Positions 44,029 to 52,396 of a DNA stretch of 64,000 nucleotides are shown in pieces. The translations under genes were made by a program, and so were the position numbers. The notes beneath the pieces are model-generated. The model did no database searches and was not told the origin of the DNA. It saw only the letters and a program-made list of their open reading frames with translations. How positions within the stretch are numbered: the stretch's first letter is position 1; every line of letters begins with the position of its first letter. The DNA comes from RGIG4079 sp045596365 (GTDB lineage: Bacteria; Bacteroidota; Bacteroidia; Bacteroidales; Muribaculaceae). The stretch covers positions 186,001 to 250,000 of the forward strand of contig JAZOCE010000001.1 of the NCBI GenBank assembly GCA_045596365.1, read 5' to 3'.

Positions 44029-44691
44029 ATGAGCATTGTCCAATACATAAATGTTGAAATCCTTCGTAAAGAGCTTATTGTTCTAAAAAATGTGAATTTT
44101 GAGTTACAAGAAGGAGAATTTACATATTTACTTGGGAAAGTTGGTAGCGGGAAAAGTAGCTTGCTTAAATCAATGTATGCCGAAATTCCCATTACTGAAG
44201 GAGAGGCAACCGTATTGGGCTATGATTTAACACATATGAAAAAAAAAGAAATACCTATGCTCCGACGTGAAATAGGTATTGTCTTTCAAGATTTTCAGCT
44301 TCTTACAGACCGAAGCGTCTATGACAATCTGAAATTTGTATTAGATGCAACCGGTTGGAAAAACGATGAGGAGAAAGATATTCGCATTGAAGAAGTTTTG
44401 AAGGAAATGGGAATGACAAATAAGTCCTATAAAATGCCACATGAATTATCCGGAGGAGAACAACAACGTATTGTTATCGCTAGAGCATTGCTTAATCGTC
44501 CCAAATTAATTCTCGCTGATGAGCCAACTGGAAACCTTGATCCATCAACAGGCAATCAAATTGTCCAACACTTACATCGCATCTCAGAAGAGGGAACTGC
44601 TGTAATAATGGCAACTCATAACATGAACTTTGTTGAAGAATATCCAGGTCGTATAATTAAATGTGAGGATAAGCACATTATCGAAGTGTAA
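44029..44691 (+). CDS. ftsE: FtsE-like cell-division ABC ATPase
   Basis: 220 residues, single ABC module: Walker A GKVGSGKSS (about 36-44), Q-loop VFQDFQLLTDRSVYDNLKFV, signature LSGGEQQRIVIARALLN, Walker B LILADEPTGNLD. The DRSVYDN and HNMNFVEEYPGRIIKCEDKH regions fit FtsE, which with FtsX activates septal peptidoglycan hydrolases. FtsX is not adjacent. The tight link to the his genes (5-bp gap) suggests co-transcription. A LolD-type or macrolide-export ATPase is the main alternative. Confidence 0.8.
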   Translation: MSIVQYINVEILRKELIVLKNVNFELQEGEFTYLLGKVGSGKSSLLKSMYAEIPITEGEATVLGYDLTHMKKKEIPMLRREIGIVFQDFQLLTDRSVYDNLKFVLDATGWKNDEEKDIRIEEVLKEMGMTNKSYKMPHELSGGEQQRIVIARALLNRPKLILADEPTGNLDPSTGNQIVQHLHRISEEGTAVIMATHNMNFVEEYPGRIIKCEDKHIIEV

Positions 44692-44738
44692 TCACAATAT
44701 ATTTTAATGCAAACAGATTATATATCATCACATTTTTG

Positions 44739-44746
44739 TATTTTTG
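44739..44746 (+). promoter_or_regulatory. -7 element of lysC-lysA
   Basis: TATTTTTG, 37 bp before the lysC ATG, matches TAnnTTTG. No -33 TTG at standard distance and no lysine riboswitch fold in the 92-bp gap. Confidence 0.5.
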
Positions 44747-44783
44747 CATCCAATTTAATTAATATAGAATTATAAATAGCAAC

Positions 44784-46103
44784 ATGAAAGTATTAAAATT
44801 TGGTGGAACATCAGTAGGCTCAGCCCAAAGAATTAAAGAAGTAGCCAAACTCATTACAGCGCGAGGAAAAAACATCATTGTTCTTTCTGCAATGTCAGGT
44901 ACAACAAATACATTAGTTGAAATTTCAGATTACCTTTATAAAAAAAATACTGATGGAGCAAAAGAAACCATTAATACTCTTGAAGCTAAATATAAACAAA
45001 CTATAAACGAACTTTATATCACAGACGAGTACAAAGAAAAAGCCATTAAAGAGGTTAAGGCTTGCTTCAATTACATGCGTTCATTTACAAAAGACTTGTT
45101 CACCATGTTTGAGGAAAAAGAAATTCTTGCACAAGGTGAATTGATGTCAACCGCAATGATGAATTTGTATTTACAAGAATGTGGTGTAAATTCTGAAATG
45201 CTTCCTGCATTGGATTATATGCGTACTGATAAAAATGCAGAACCCGACACTCAATATATCAAACAAAAATTAACAGCTCTTCTTGAAAAACATCCAGATG
45301 CTGATATGTATATAACCCAAGGTTACATATGTCGCAACGCTTACGGAGAAATAGATAACCTACAACGTGGAGGTAGCGATTATAGCGCATCATTAATTGG
45401 TTGCGCCATTAATGCTGAGGAAATCGAAATATGGACTGACATCGATGGCATGCACAACAATGACCCTCGCTATGTTGAAGGTACAGAGCCAGTTAGTGAG
45501 CTACACTTTGAAGAAGCTGCCGAACTTGCTTATTTTGGTGCTAAAATACTACACCCAACATGTGTGCTTCCTGCCAAGCTAAACAACATTCCTGTTCGTT
45601 TGCTTAACACAATGCAACCTGAGGCTCATGGCACATTAATATACAACACATCTGCGTCATGTGAGATAAAAGCTGTTGCTGCAAAAGATAACATTACTGC
45701 AATTAAGATTAAATCAGGACGCATGCTACTTGCGTATGGATTCTTGCGTAAAGTATTTGAAATCTTTGAAACATATCAAACACCCATTGATATGATTGCA
45801 ACATCAGAAGTGGGGGTTTCTGTAACAATTGATAATGAGCGAAACTTGTCTCACATCCTCGATGACTTGAAAAAATTTGGTACAGTTACAGTTGATAAAG
45901 ATATGGTTATCATCTGTGTTGTTGGAGATTTGGAATGGCAAAATCGCGGATTTGAAGCAAAAGCCCTTGATGCGTTGAAAGAGATACCGGTGAGAATGAT
46001 TTCTTATGGAGGTAGCAACTACAATATCTCATTCCTTGTACGCAAAGAGGATAAAGTAAAAGCGCTAAACCTTTTAAGCGATCGTTTGTTTAAAAATAAA
46101 TAA
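44784..46103 (+). CDS. lysC: Aspartate kinase (monofunctional)
   Basis: Phosphorylates aspartate at the entry to the lysine, threonine and methionine branch. 439 residues. N-terminal KFGGTSVGSAQRIKEVAKLI, GGSDYSASLIGCAINAEEIE, WTDIDGMHNNDPRYV and FGAKILHPTCVLPA of the kinase fold; two ACT units after about residue 300 (DMIATSEVGVSVTIDN among them) for allosteric control. Pairs with lysA 16 bp downstream, so the unit probably serves lysine and meso-diaminopimelate supply. Confidence 0.96.
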   Translation: MKVLKFGGTSVGSAQRIKEVAKLITARGKNIIVLSAMSGTTNTLVEISDYLYKKNTDGAKETINTLEAKYKQTINELYITDEYKEKAIKEVKACFNYMRSFTKDLFTMFEEKEILAQGELMSTAMMNLYLQECGVNSEMLPALDYMRTDKNAEPDTQYIKQKLTALLEKHPDADMYITQGYICRNAYGEIDNLQRGGSDYSASLIGCAINAEEIEIWTDIDGMHNNDPRYVEGTEPVSELHFEEAAELAYFGAKILHPTCVLPAKLNNIPVRLLNTMQPEAHGTLIYNTSASCEIKAVAAKDNITAIKIKSGRMLLAYGFLRKVFEIFETYQTPIDMIATSEVGVSVTIDNERNLSHILDDLKKFGTVTVDKDMVIICVVGDLEWQNRGFEAKALDALKEIPVRMISYGGSNYNISFLVRKEDKVKALNLLSDRLFKNK

Positions 46104-46119
46104 TCAAACAATCAAGAAT

Positions 46120-47274
46120 ATGGCACAATTCCCAATAAAGGAGTTTGAACACCTTCGCACTCCTTTCTATTATTATGACCTCAACTTGTTACAAAAAACA
46201 CTTGAGGAAATAAATAAATATTCGGAAAAAGAGATTTATCATGTTCATTACGCAATAAAAGCCAATGCTAATCCAGAAATTCTTCGCATTATCAAAGAAG
46301 CCGGATTTGGGATTGATTGTGTGAGTGGAGGAGAGGTACAAACTGCTCTTAATGTGGGGTTTGAACCATCTAAAATTGTATTTGCCGGAGTAGGGAAAAG
46401 TGATTGGGAAATTGAATTAGGTCTTGATAACAACATCTCCTGCTTTAATGTTGAGTCAGCTGCCGAACTTGATATTATACAAGAGATTGCAGAAACTAAA
46501 AACAAAACAGCAAATGTTGCTCTTAGAGTTAACCCTAATATAGACGCTCACACTCATCACTATATCACAACAGGACTTGCAGAAAACAAATTTGGGATCA
46601 GCCTTGAATTGCTTGATAAAGTAATTGAGCGTTGCATCACATCTCCTAATATCAATTTGCAAGGATTACATTTCCACATAGGCTCACAAATCACAATTAA
46701 CGAGCCATTTAAACACCTTTGTGGTAAAATAAATAATCTTCAAAAGAATTACGAGTCTCAAGGTATTAAGTTTAATACAATTAACGTAGGAGGTGGATTA
46801 GGTATTGATTATGCCAATCCTGATATAAATCCGATTCCTGATTTCAAAAGTTATTTTGAAACATTTGACAAATATTTAGAATTGAGAGAAGGACAACAAC
46901 TACACTTTGAGCTTGGTCGCTCTGTAGTGGGACAATGTGGGAGTCTAATAACAAAAGTTTTATATGTAAAAGAAGGATTAAACAAGAAATTTGCAATTGT
47001 TGATGCCGGTTTTACTGAACTTATTCGCCCGGCTCTATACGGAGCTCACCACTTAATTGAAAACATCTCAAGTCAAGATGAAGCAACTGATGTATATGAT
47101 GTAGTAGGTCCAATATGTGAGTCTTCTGACCGATTTGGGGAAGATGAAAAACTCCCTAAAACAAAACGAGGCAATTTGTTGGCATTGCGGTCTGCAGGTG
47201 CCTATGGTGAAATTATGGCATCACAATATAATTGTCGCCAATTACCACAAAGTTACTTTAGTACAAATTTATAA
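46120..47274 (+). CDS. lysA: Diaminopimelate decarboxylase
   Basis: PLP-dependent last step of lysine synthesis. 384 residues: PLP lysine Lys47 in HVHYAIKANANP, GGGLGIDYANPD, GLHFHIGSQI, ELGRSVVGQCG, and the late substrate residues GPICESSDRFG and SAGAYGEIMASQYN. Second gene of lysC-lysA. Its last 22 bp overlap the convergent T9SS-tail gene, tail to tail. Confidence 0.96.
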   Translation: MAQFPIKEFEHLRTPFYYYDLNLLQKTLEEINKYSEKEIYHVHYAIKANANPEILRIIKEAGFGIDCVSGGEVQTALNVGFEPSKIVFAGVGKSDWEIELGLDNNISCFNVESAAELDIIQEIAETKNKTANVALRVNPNIDAHTHHYITTGLAENKFGISLELLDKVIERCITSPNINLQGLHFHIGSQITINEPFKHLCGKINNLQKNYESQGIKFNTINVGGGLGIDYANPDINPIPDFKSYFETFDKYLELREGQQLHFELGRSVVGQCGSLITKVLYVKEGLNKKFAIVDAGFTELIRPALYGAHHLIENISSQDEATDVYDVVGPICESSDRFGEDEKLPKTKRGNLLALRSAGAYGEIMASQYNCRQLPQSYFSTNL

Positions 47275-48902
47275 GTTTTATTACTATTTGAAAATTTAGC
47301 TATATATACACCTAATGATAAATCATGCAAGCCGATAACCGATGTGTTTTCGGCTTGTTTTATTTTAATTCCTTGCATATTATATATCTCTATTATGTCA
47401 ACTATTTGATTTATTATTAATTCTTGACCATTTTGTTTTATCTCCACATCATTATTTGTAACATCGGTAATTCCGGTAGTTGTTGCATGAGATAGCACAT
47501 AAGCTGCCAATCCATTCCCTGATGAATACAAATACAAGTAACTACGTGATGTTGCCGAAACATCAACCGAAGCATCAACAACACGAACAAACATACCTGG
47601 CACAGTAGGAGATACCGTTCCTAATGATTGCTCTGGCAAAATCCATAGATTCTTTATGCCATTAAATGTAGTAGGGAATTGATCTGGAAGTATCGCGATA
47701 TTGAACTTTGAGCCATCATTTACACTTGATGCATATGCAATCATTTTCATTCCAGAATGTTCAAATAATTCTGCCCCCATACATTTCTTATCCGTAGGCA
47801 ACATATCAGTTGGAAGTTCAGCCACTGCATCATTAGAATCCCAGCTAAAAATCGTAGGGTAATTATATTTATTATCATCCAATATAAAATAATTTTCATC
47901 AATAGGATAAATGCTTGGACGACTCACATTATAATCATTTGAAATATAATTAAATCTTGATGTTTCTAACGTTGGACTCCAATCATCAAACACCCATTTA
48001 CACACAATAGAATAAGTCGTTGCAGGCATTACAGCTGAATAAATCGTGAATTTGCCGGTTGAAACACTCCCTTTAATCGTGCATCTATAGAATGTTGCGC
48101 CCTCAATATTTGAAGATATCGGCAATTCACATTTATATTCACCTGTCACCTTCCCTGTTGTAACATCTAAACGATGAGCATAAATATAACTTTCGGTTTT
48201 ACTATTAGCTCTATTTGTCATAATAACATTACCATCATCGTCTATACACATATCAGCTAATGGACTTGTTGGTTTAGTATAAGAGCCAAAATCAATATCA
48301 ATAGTTGATAATTGCTCTCCTGTATATGCATTATATCTATATAATTGTGCAGTAGTAATACCATTTCCCACATATACGATACCATCTTTTACCACCATAG
48401 AGGTGTTATATGCGCCCTTATCCGTTTGTTTCAAACCATTGTTATTCAAATCAGAACGAATCCACATCGAGGCAATTGAGATAGGGGGCAATCCATTTGA
48501 CAAATGGACGATAGGGTAGTCATTTTGATCTCTTACTACTTCATATCCTGCACTGACATCCGGTCTTCCCTCAATCGTAAAACTGCGCACTTGAGAAAAG
48601 GCATCATCTTTAGCTATGCGCCAATAATAAGTGCCATTCTGAAAATTTGTTACCGCCATGAGATACTGCATGTAATAGTCATTATACAGCACCCATTTAG
48701 AGCTACCAGCATATATAATGTCAGAGAACGTTTCGTCTGTTGCTATTTGAAGAATAAGATTACTATTATCGTCCCAATGACACACAAAATGGAAATCATC
48801 GGTTACCACAGCATTATCCTCCGGCAAATAAATTTCGCACTCTGAAGCTTTTACGGCAAAAGAAATTAGCACTAAAACCGCAGAAAATATGTTTCTTATC
48901 AT
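47253..48902 (-). CDS. Secreted protein with type IX secretion C-terminal sorting domain
   Basis: 549 residues with a signal peptide (MIRNIFSAVLVLISFAVKAS). A C-terminal domain of about 65 residues (VEIKQNGQELIINQIVDIIE, then IYNMQGIKIKQAENTSV and GVYIAKFSNSNKTYKFVLK) fits a type A T9SS sorting tail. The centre has repeated stretches such as GIVYVGNGITTAQLYRYNAY and DMCIDDDGNVIMTNRANSK that look like beta-propeller blades. No enzyme motif found; likely a surface-anchored or released protein. A minus-strand -7 box lies at 48935-48942 (CAAAATTA on the plus strand). Ends inside lysA. Confidence 0.75.
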   Translation of the reverse strand: MIRNIFSAVLVLISFAVKASECEIYLPEDNAVVTDDFHFVCHWDDNSNLILQIATDETFSDIIYAGSSKWVLYNDYYMQYLMAVTNFQNGTYYWRIAKDDAFSQVRSFTIEGRPDVSAGYEVVRDQNDYPIVHLSNGLPPISIASMWIRSDLNNNGLKQTDKGAYNTSMVVKDGIVYVGNGITTAQLYRYNAYTGEQLSTIDIDFGSYTKPTSPLADMCIDDDGNVIMTNRANSKTESYIYAHRLDVTTGKVTGEYKCELPISSNIEGATFYRCTIKGSVSTGKFTIYSAVMPATTYSIVCKWVFDDWSPTLETSRFNYISNDYNVSRPSIYPIDENYFILDDNKYNYPTIFSWDSNDAVAELPTDMLPTDKKCMGAELFEHSGMKMIAYASSVNDGSKFNIAILPDQFPTTFNGIKNLWILPEQSLGTVSPTVPGMFVRVVDASVDVSATSRSYLYLYSSGNGLAAYVLSHATTTGITDVTNNDVEIKQNGQELIINQIVDIIEIYNMQGIKIKQAENTSVIGLHDLSLGVYIAKFSNSNKTYKFVLK

Positions 48903-49012
48903 AATTCAATCAATTTATTCTTATCTCATTAACACAAAATTACAAAATAATCAGTAAATCTACATTAATCTTGCGTAGTTTATAAAAATAAATTTCTGTC
49001 ATTTTGCCTATA

Positions 49013-49282
49013 CTTAGCCAAGGGATGGGGGAACGCGTTAAAGGAGAAGACGCGTTTCCTTCGGATAAAATGTAATGTCTTGCGAACAAAATAGCCGGGG
49101 AATGTCTCCGACGGCGCTCCCGCGGGGCTCCTCTTGGCCGGAGGGGCAAGTGTTTTTCATTTAGATAGGGCAGACTCTGAGCCAAACGTCGCATTGCTCC
49201 TGCTTTTTGGCTCTAACGCTTCGCGGTCTGCCAAAAGTAAGCGATACACTCGCGTTGCTCGTTGCTCTGCGCCTATGCAGAT
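49013..49282. other. GC-rich non-coding island with nested dyads
   Basis: Composition is clearly more GC-rich than flanking DNA, especially about 49097-49146. It contains an imperfect dyad GGAACGCGT (49030-49038)/ACGCGTTTCC (49050-49059) and clustered GC-rich palindromic pieces around 49097-49140. Open frames here (both strands) have low-complexity, Arg/Ser/Pro-rich translations and I reject them as genes. Adjacent to the microviral remnant; may be the phage intergenic or origin region, or an interspersed repeat. No direct evidence for either. Confidence 0.4.
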
Positions 49283-49314
49283 AAAAACAAAAAGCACTAC
49301 CAGATGGCAGTGCT
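49283..49314 (-). terminator. Intrinsic terminator, minus strand
   Basis: Read on the minus strand AGCACTGCCA and TGGTAGTGCT (plus 49293-49302 and 49305-49314) form a 10-bp stem with one G-U pair and a two-base loop, followed by TTTTTGTTTTT (complement of 49283-49293). It lies 15 bp after the small membrane-peptide ORF and would end transcription coming from the provirus remnant. Confidence 0.85.
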
Positions 49315-49328
49315 TAATGTGAGTAGGG

Positions 49329-49433
49329 TCATTTCTTAAAAATTGCCTTAAAAAGCTTCTTAACAATCCATATCCACAATAATAGGAGAGGAACTCCTAT
49401 TATGATAAAACCAAAAATAGAGCCGATATCCAT
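49329..49433 (-). CDS. Putative 34-residue membrane peptide
   Basis: ATG 49431-49433 to TGA 49329-49331 encodes a single hydrophobic helix (IFGFIIIGVPLLLLWIWIV) followed by a basic tail (KKLFKAIFKK). The gene lies between the VP2 remnant and a strong terminator, on the same strand, so it may be a small virion or host-membrane peptide of the microvirus. No homologue is recognised. The geometry of a helix with a lysine-rich end resembles small phage lysis or viroporin-like peptides, but that is only shape. Confidence 0.45.
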   Translation of the reverse strand: MDIGSIFGFIIIGVPLLLLWIWIVKKLFKAIFKK

Positions 49434-49462
49434 ATATGTATTTTTTTTGCAAATATACAAAT

Positions 49463-50509
49463 TTATGGCCTAAATCCAATAGGATTTGCTTTAGGTTGGA
49501 AATTCAATTTTGGAAGGCCCGCATAAGGAGCTAATAAACCACCTGCTAAGCCTCTCAAACCATCGCCTATGTTATCCATAAAATTAATATAGCCATTCCA
49601 ACGGCCAGCAAGACGTTCATCTTGAATACTTAATTGTAAACTTTGATTAAAAGAACTTTGAAGATTATTAAAAAATACGCTACGCGTAAAATTAAAAAAT
49701 TGTTGTCTAAAGGGAAGACCTGAGCCTTTGATAGGTTTACCATCTGAGTCATAAGAATAAATACCTGCATCAGAATTATAAACAGTATCCTCAAAGCCTG
49801 CCAACGTTTCTTTTGGTTTATCAATATTGTATTGTTGTTTCTCGCGCATCATACGCCAATACGTTTCGGTTATCTGCTGTAAAATTAACTTAGCTTGATT
49901 TGTCTTAACTTTACCTTCAATAACCATATTAGCCAAACCTTGAAGAGATGTTGCAAAATTCACCCATGCTTGTGGCTCGAAATATTGTGCAACAAATTGT
50001 TGCTGTTGAACAGATAAAGACGCTAAAGTAGCTTCCGCTTCTGCTTCGTTGGTATATGCAATCTGCTGACGAAAACGCAAACCAGCAGTTAAACGCGTGA
50101 AGCTATTCTGCTCGAATAAAGCCTCAGTTTGCTCATGTACGAGTTCACGTCTCTCGTCCTCAGTCAATCCAAGTTTTTTAAGGTAATCAATATTACCTAA
50201 TATCTGACTTTGCTCTAAAGGCAAAAGAGTCTCAATCCTTTTGCCTTGTGTATCTGCCAAGCCTGCTTGAGAAAGGGCGAGTCGTGAAGCTGTAGTCTCA
50301 CGCATCGTGCGTAAGCCTTGCATAAAACTACTCTCAAGGTGGGGAATTTGTGGAGCCTGCATGGTGGGGGCCTGACCAGTGCCAGGAGCAGAATTACTCA
50401 TACCGATATTTCCACCTTGGCCAAGCATAGCATAAGGGGAAAAGCCTGCATTTTCGAGACGCTGACGCTGAGCAGTATTAAAGAAGAAAGAGGGCTGCTC
50501 ACGCAGACC
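49463..50509 (-). pseudogene. Remnant of a Microviridae (Alpavirinae-like) provirus: DNA pilot protein VP2
   Basis: The frame runs from a TGA at 50510-50512 to the stop at 49463; ATG 50428 would give 321 residues but the family pattern continues upstream. Key evidence is FFFNTAQRQRLENAGFSPYA (to 50429) continuing into MLGQGG, the microviral VP2 signature (NEYN-x-AQRQRLEAAGLNPYMM). Then a Gln/Ala-rich helical body with AYTNEAEAEATLASLSVQQQ and QAKLILQQITETYW, as in VP2. No major capsid (VP1) or replication initiator (VP4) gene is present, so this is a truncated provirus fragment. It is 56 bp from the sodB stop. Strand and terminator match a phage-derived unit. Confidence 0.78.
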
Positions 50510-50565
50510 TCAGTCCTCATTCATCACATTATGCTTATTTACGATTATAGTGCTTTTGCGTTAAC

Positions 50566-51141
50566 CTAAAATCTACTTCCTATAACAGACCAATCAATAA
50601 TGTCCCACAAATTGTTGAGCGAATCAGCTCTGCGATTTTGATAATCAAGATAGTAGGCATGTTCCCACACATCAAAGCAGAGTAGGGGTGTCAATCCTTG
50701 TGTGAGCGGATTCTCCGCATTCTTTCCTTGAGTGATAAACAATCGCCCATTACCATCTTTTGATAACCACACCCAACCCGAGCCAAAGAGTTTCACTCCC
50801 GCTTCAACAAATGCCTTTTTGAATTCATCAAATGAGCCAAACTGACTGTTGATAGCCTCGGCAAGGTCTCCATCAGGCTTACCTCCACCTTCAGGAGAAA
50901 ATGAGAAGAAATAAAAGATATGGTTCCATGCTTGTGAAGCATTATTGAACAATGCTCCATCAGATAAACGTATGATATCTTCAAGATTCATATCTTCATA
51001 TTTTGTTCCCTTAATGAGATTATTAAGGTTGTCAATATAGGCTTTCTCATGCTTCCCATAATGAAATTTTATGGTGTCTTTGCTGATTACCGGCTCTAAT
51101 GCATCGAGAGCATAGGGTAGTTCGGGTTGTTGGTATATCAT
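50566..51141 (-). CDS. sodB: Superoxide dismutase, Fe/Mn type
   Basis: Dismutates superoxide in the cytosol. 191 residues, standard for FeSOD. Metal ligands His27 (FHYGKHEKAY, with His31 nearby), His74 (QAWNHIFYF), Asp157 and His161 (CFDVWEHAYYLDY). The AWNHIFYF and FGSGWVWL patterns suggest Fe or cambialistic use, as is common in Bacteroides. The ATG lies 3 bp from a 15-bp inverted repeat (51144-51187). It is not in the efflux operon, although on the same strand. Confidence 0.95.
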   Translation of the reverse strand: MIYQQPELPYALDALEPVISKDTIKFHYGKHEKAYIDNLNNLIKGTKYEDMNLEDIIRLSDGALFNNASQAWNHIFYFFSFSPEGGGKPDGDLAEAINSQFGSFDEFKKAFVEAGVKLFGSGWVWLSKDGNGRLFITQGKNAENPLTQGLTPLLCFDVWEHAYYLDYQNRRADSLNNLWDIIDWSVIGSRF

Positions 51142-51143
51142 AA

Positions 51144-51187
51144 TCGCATGTCGTTTTATGGATTTGTATAATTAAAACAACATGCGA
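51144..51187. repeat. Inverted repeat abutting the sodB start
   Basis: TCGCATGTCGTTTTA (51144-51158) and TAAAACAACATGCGA (51173-51187) are complementary in 14 of 15 positions with a 14-nt spacer. The first arm begins three bases upstream of the sodB ATG. No T run follows on either side, so it is not a typical terminator; an operator or an mRNA structure hiding the start region is possible. The minus-strand efflux operon also ends 28 bp away. Confidence 0.6.
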
Positions 51188-51214
51188 TAAAAAAAGTTCA
51201 ATAAAGTGTTTTTT

Positions 51215-52396
51215 TTACTTCAACAATTCATATCGATTGAGCCTTGCTAAAGAATAATGATATTGGTAAACGATATCCATGTATTCTCGCTGTGCCGACA
51301 GAAAATAATTAACCTCTTGAAGATAAGTCAATAATGATATTTCTCCACCATCAAGAGCCTTTTTGAGCAACGCAATATTATTGCTATCCTCAAACACAGG
51401 ACGATATTCATTTATCTCTTTGTGCAACATTAATACTTTGGCTCTATCACTATACATCTCCGATAATTTTGCTACCTCAACACTTGTTTCTTCATTTTCC
51501 AATGAGCGTAACAATGCTTTAGATGCAGCTATTTTATTGCGATTAGAGAAAAGAGGTAATGACAAGCCTATTTTAAATCCGTTGAAATGTGTGCCTAATT
51601 CATTTACATGAAGATATCCAAGCGAAAATCCAGGGAGATTTTTAAATTTAGCCGCTTTAGCTGTTGATGCTTGCGATTTTGTCATAAATGAATTATAGCC
51701 CAACATGGGGTCATTTTGCTTAATCATCTCAACATAATCAACCTCTGACAATATCATATCTTGAGGATAATCATTCAGAACGGCTGTAATTGCAGAGCAA
51801 TCTTTACCTCCATTAAGTGCAGTGAGTGAATTCTCAAGAATGGTTAATTGTGTTTTTAGTTCATTACAACGACGAGAAACTGATATATATTCAATATCGA
51901 TTTTATTAACATCAAGGATTGTAACCTCACCTTGATGATAACCATTATGATATTTTTCTTTCAGTTGCGTCATGTGATTAAGAACTTCATCCATAACTGC
52001 AATATTCTTACGCGTATTAACGATATCAATGAACAACAGTTTTACATCGAGAAGTTTATCAAGGTAATTGCTACGTTTGAGAAATGTCATAGCATCAGTA
52101 GCCGATTGTGCTGCCTTGCGACGCTCGCTATATACTCCAGGCCATTCAAATCCTTGAGAAACACCAATACTCCATTTATTTCCAATCGCCTTAGGACCCC
52201 ATTGATGTTCAAAATCAATATCGGTTTCAGGTAAATTATTCTCGCTTTTAATTGACAATACTTCGCTTTCAATCGAAGCTTCCATTGCTGCAATATCAAG
52301 ATTGTTTGCCATGATTGTTTTCATCAATGTGTCATAATCTTGCGCAACAGATGTCAAAGCAAAGAAAATCAGTATTAACGAATATATCTTTTTCAT
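51215..52396 (-). CDS. TolC-family outer-membrane efflux protein
   Basis: 393 residues with a signal peptide (MKKIYSLILIFFALTSVAQ). The mature part is long helical (two outer-membrane-factor repeats), with GYHQGEVTILDVNKIDIEYI and SLGYLHVNELGTHFNGFKIG as recurrent OMF features. Outer-membrane channel for the RND pump next door. It starts where the CusA-like gene ends (shared base 52396), giving a coupled operon. Shorter than typical TolC (about 450-490), which is usual in this Bacteroidota metal-pump class. Confidence 0.85.
   Translation of the reverse strand: MKKIYSLILIFFALTSVAQDYDTLMKTIMANNLDIAAMEASIESEVLSIKSENNLPETDIDFEHQWGPKAIGNKWSIGVSQGFEWPGVYSERRKAAQSATDAMTFLKRSNYLDKLLDVKLLFIDIVNTRKNIAVMDEVLNHMTQLKEKYHNGYHQGEVTILDVNKIDIEYISVSRRCNELKTQLTILENSLTALNGGKDCSAITAVLNDYPQDMILSEVDYVEMIKQNDPMLGYNSFMTKSQASTAKAAKFKNLPGFSLGYLHVNELGTHFNGFKIGLSLPLFSNRNKIAASKALLRSLENEETSVEVAKLSEMYSDRAKVLMLHKEINEYRPVFEDSNNIALLKKALDGGEISLLTYLQEVNYFLSAQREYMDIVYQYHYSLARLNRYELLK

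Noticed and set aside
44692..44783. Lysine riboswitch upstream of lysC
   Set aside because: The 92-bp gap is too short and has no matching core; a -7 box explains it.
48940..49366. Overlapping minus-strand frames through the GC-rich patch (84 and 69 codons)
   Set aside because: Arg/Pro/Ser-rich low-complexity translations, no conserved motif; the second frame contains the terminator stem. They follow the GC bias, not a protein.
50515..50545. CATTATGC element at the right edge of the microviral remnant as a dif half-site
   Set aside because: Only about seven bases match one Xer arm and no partner arm or second copy was seen at the other edge.
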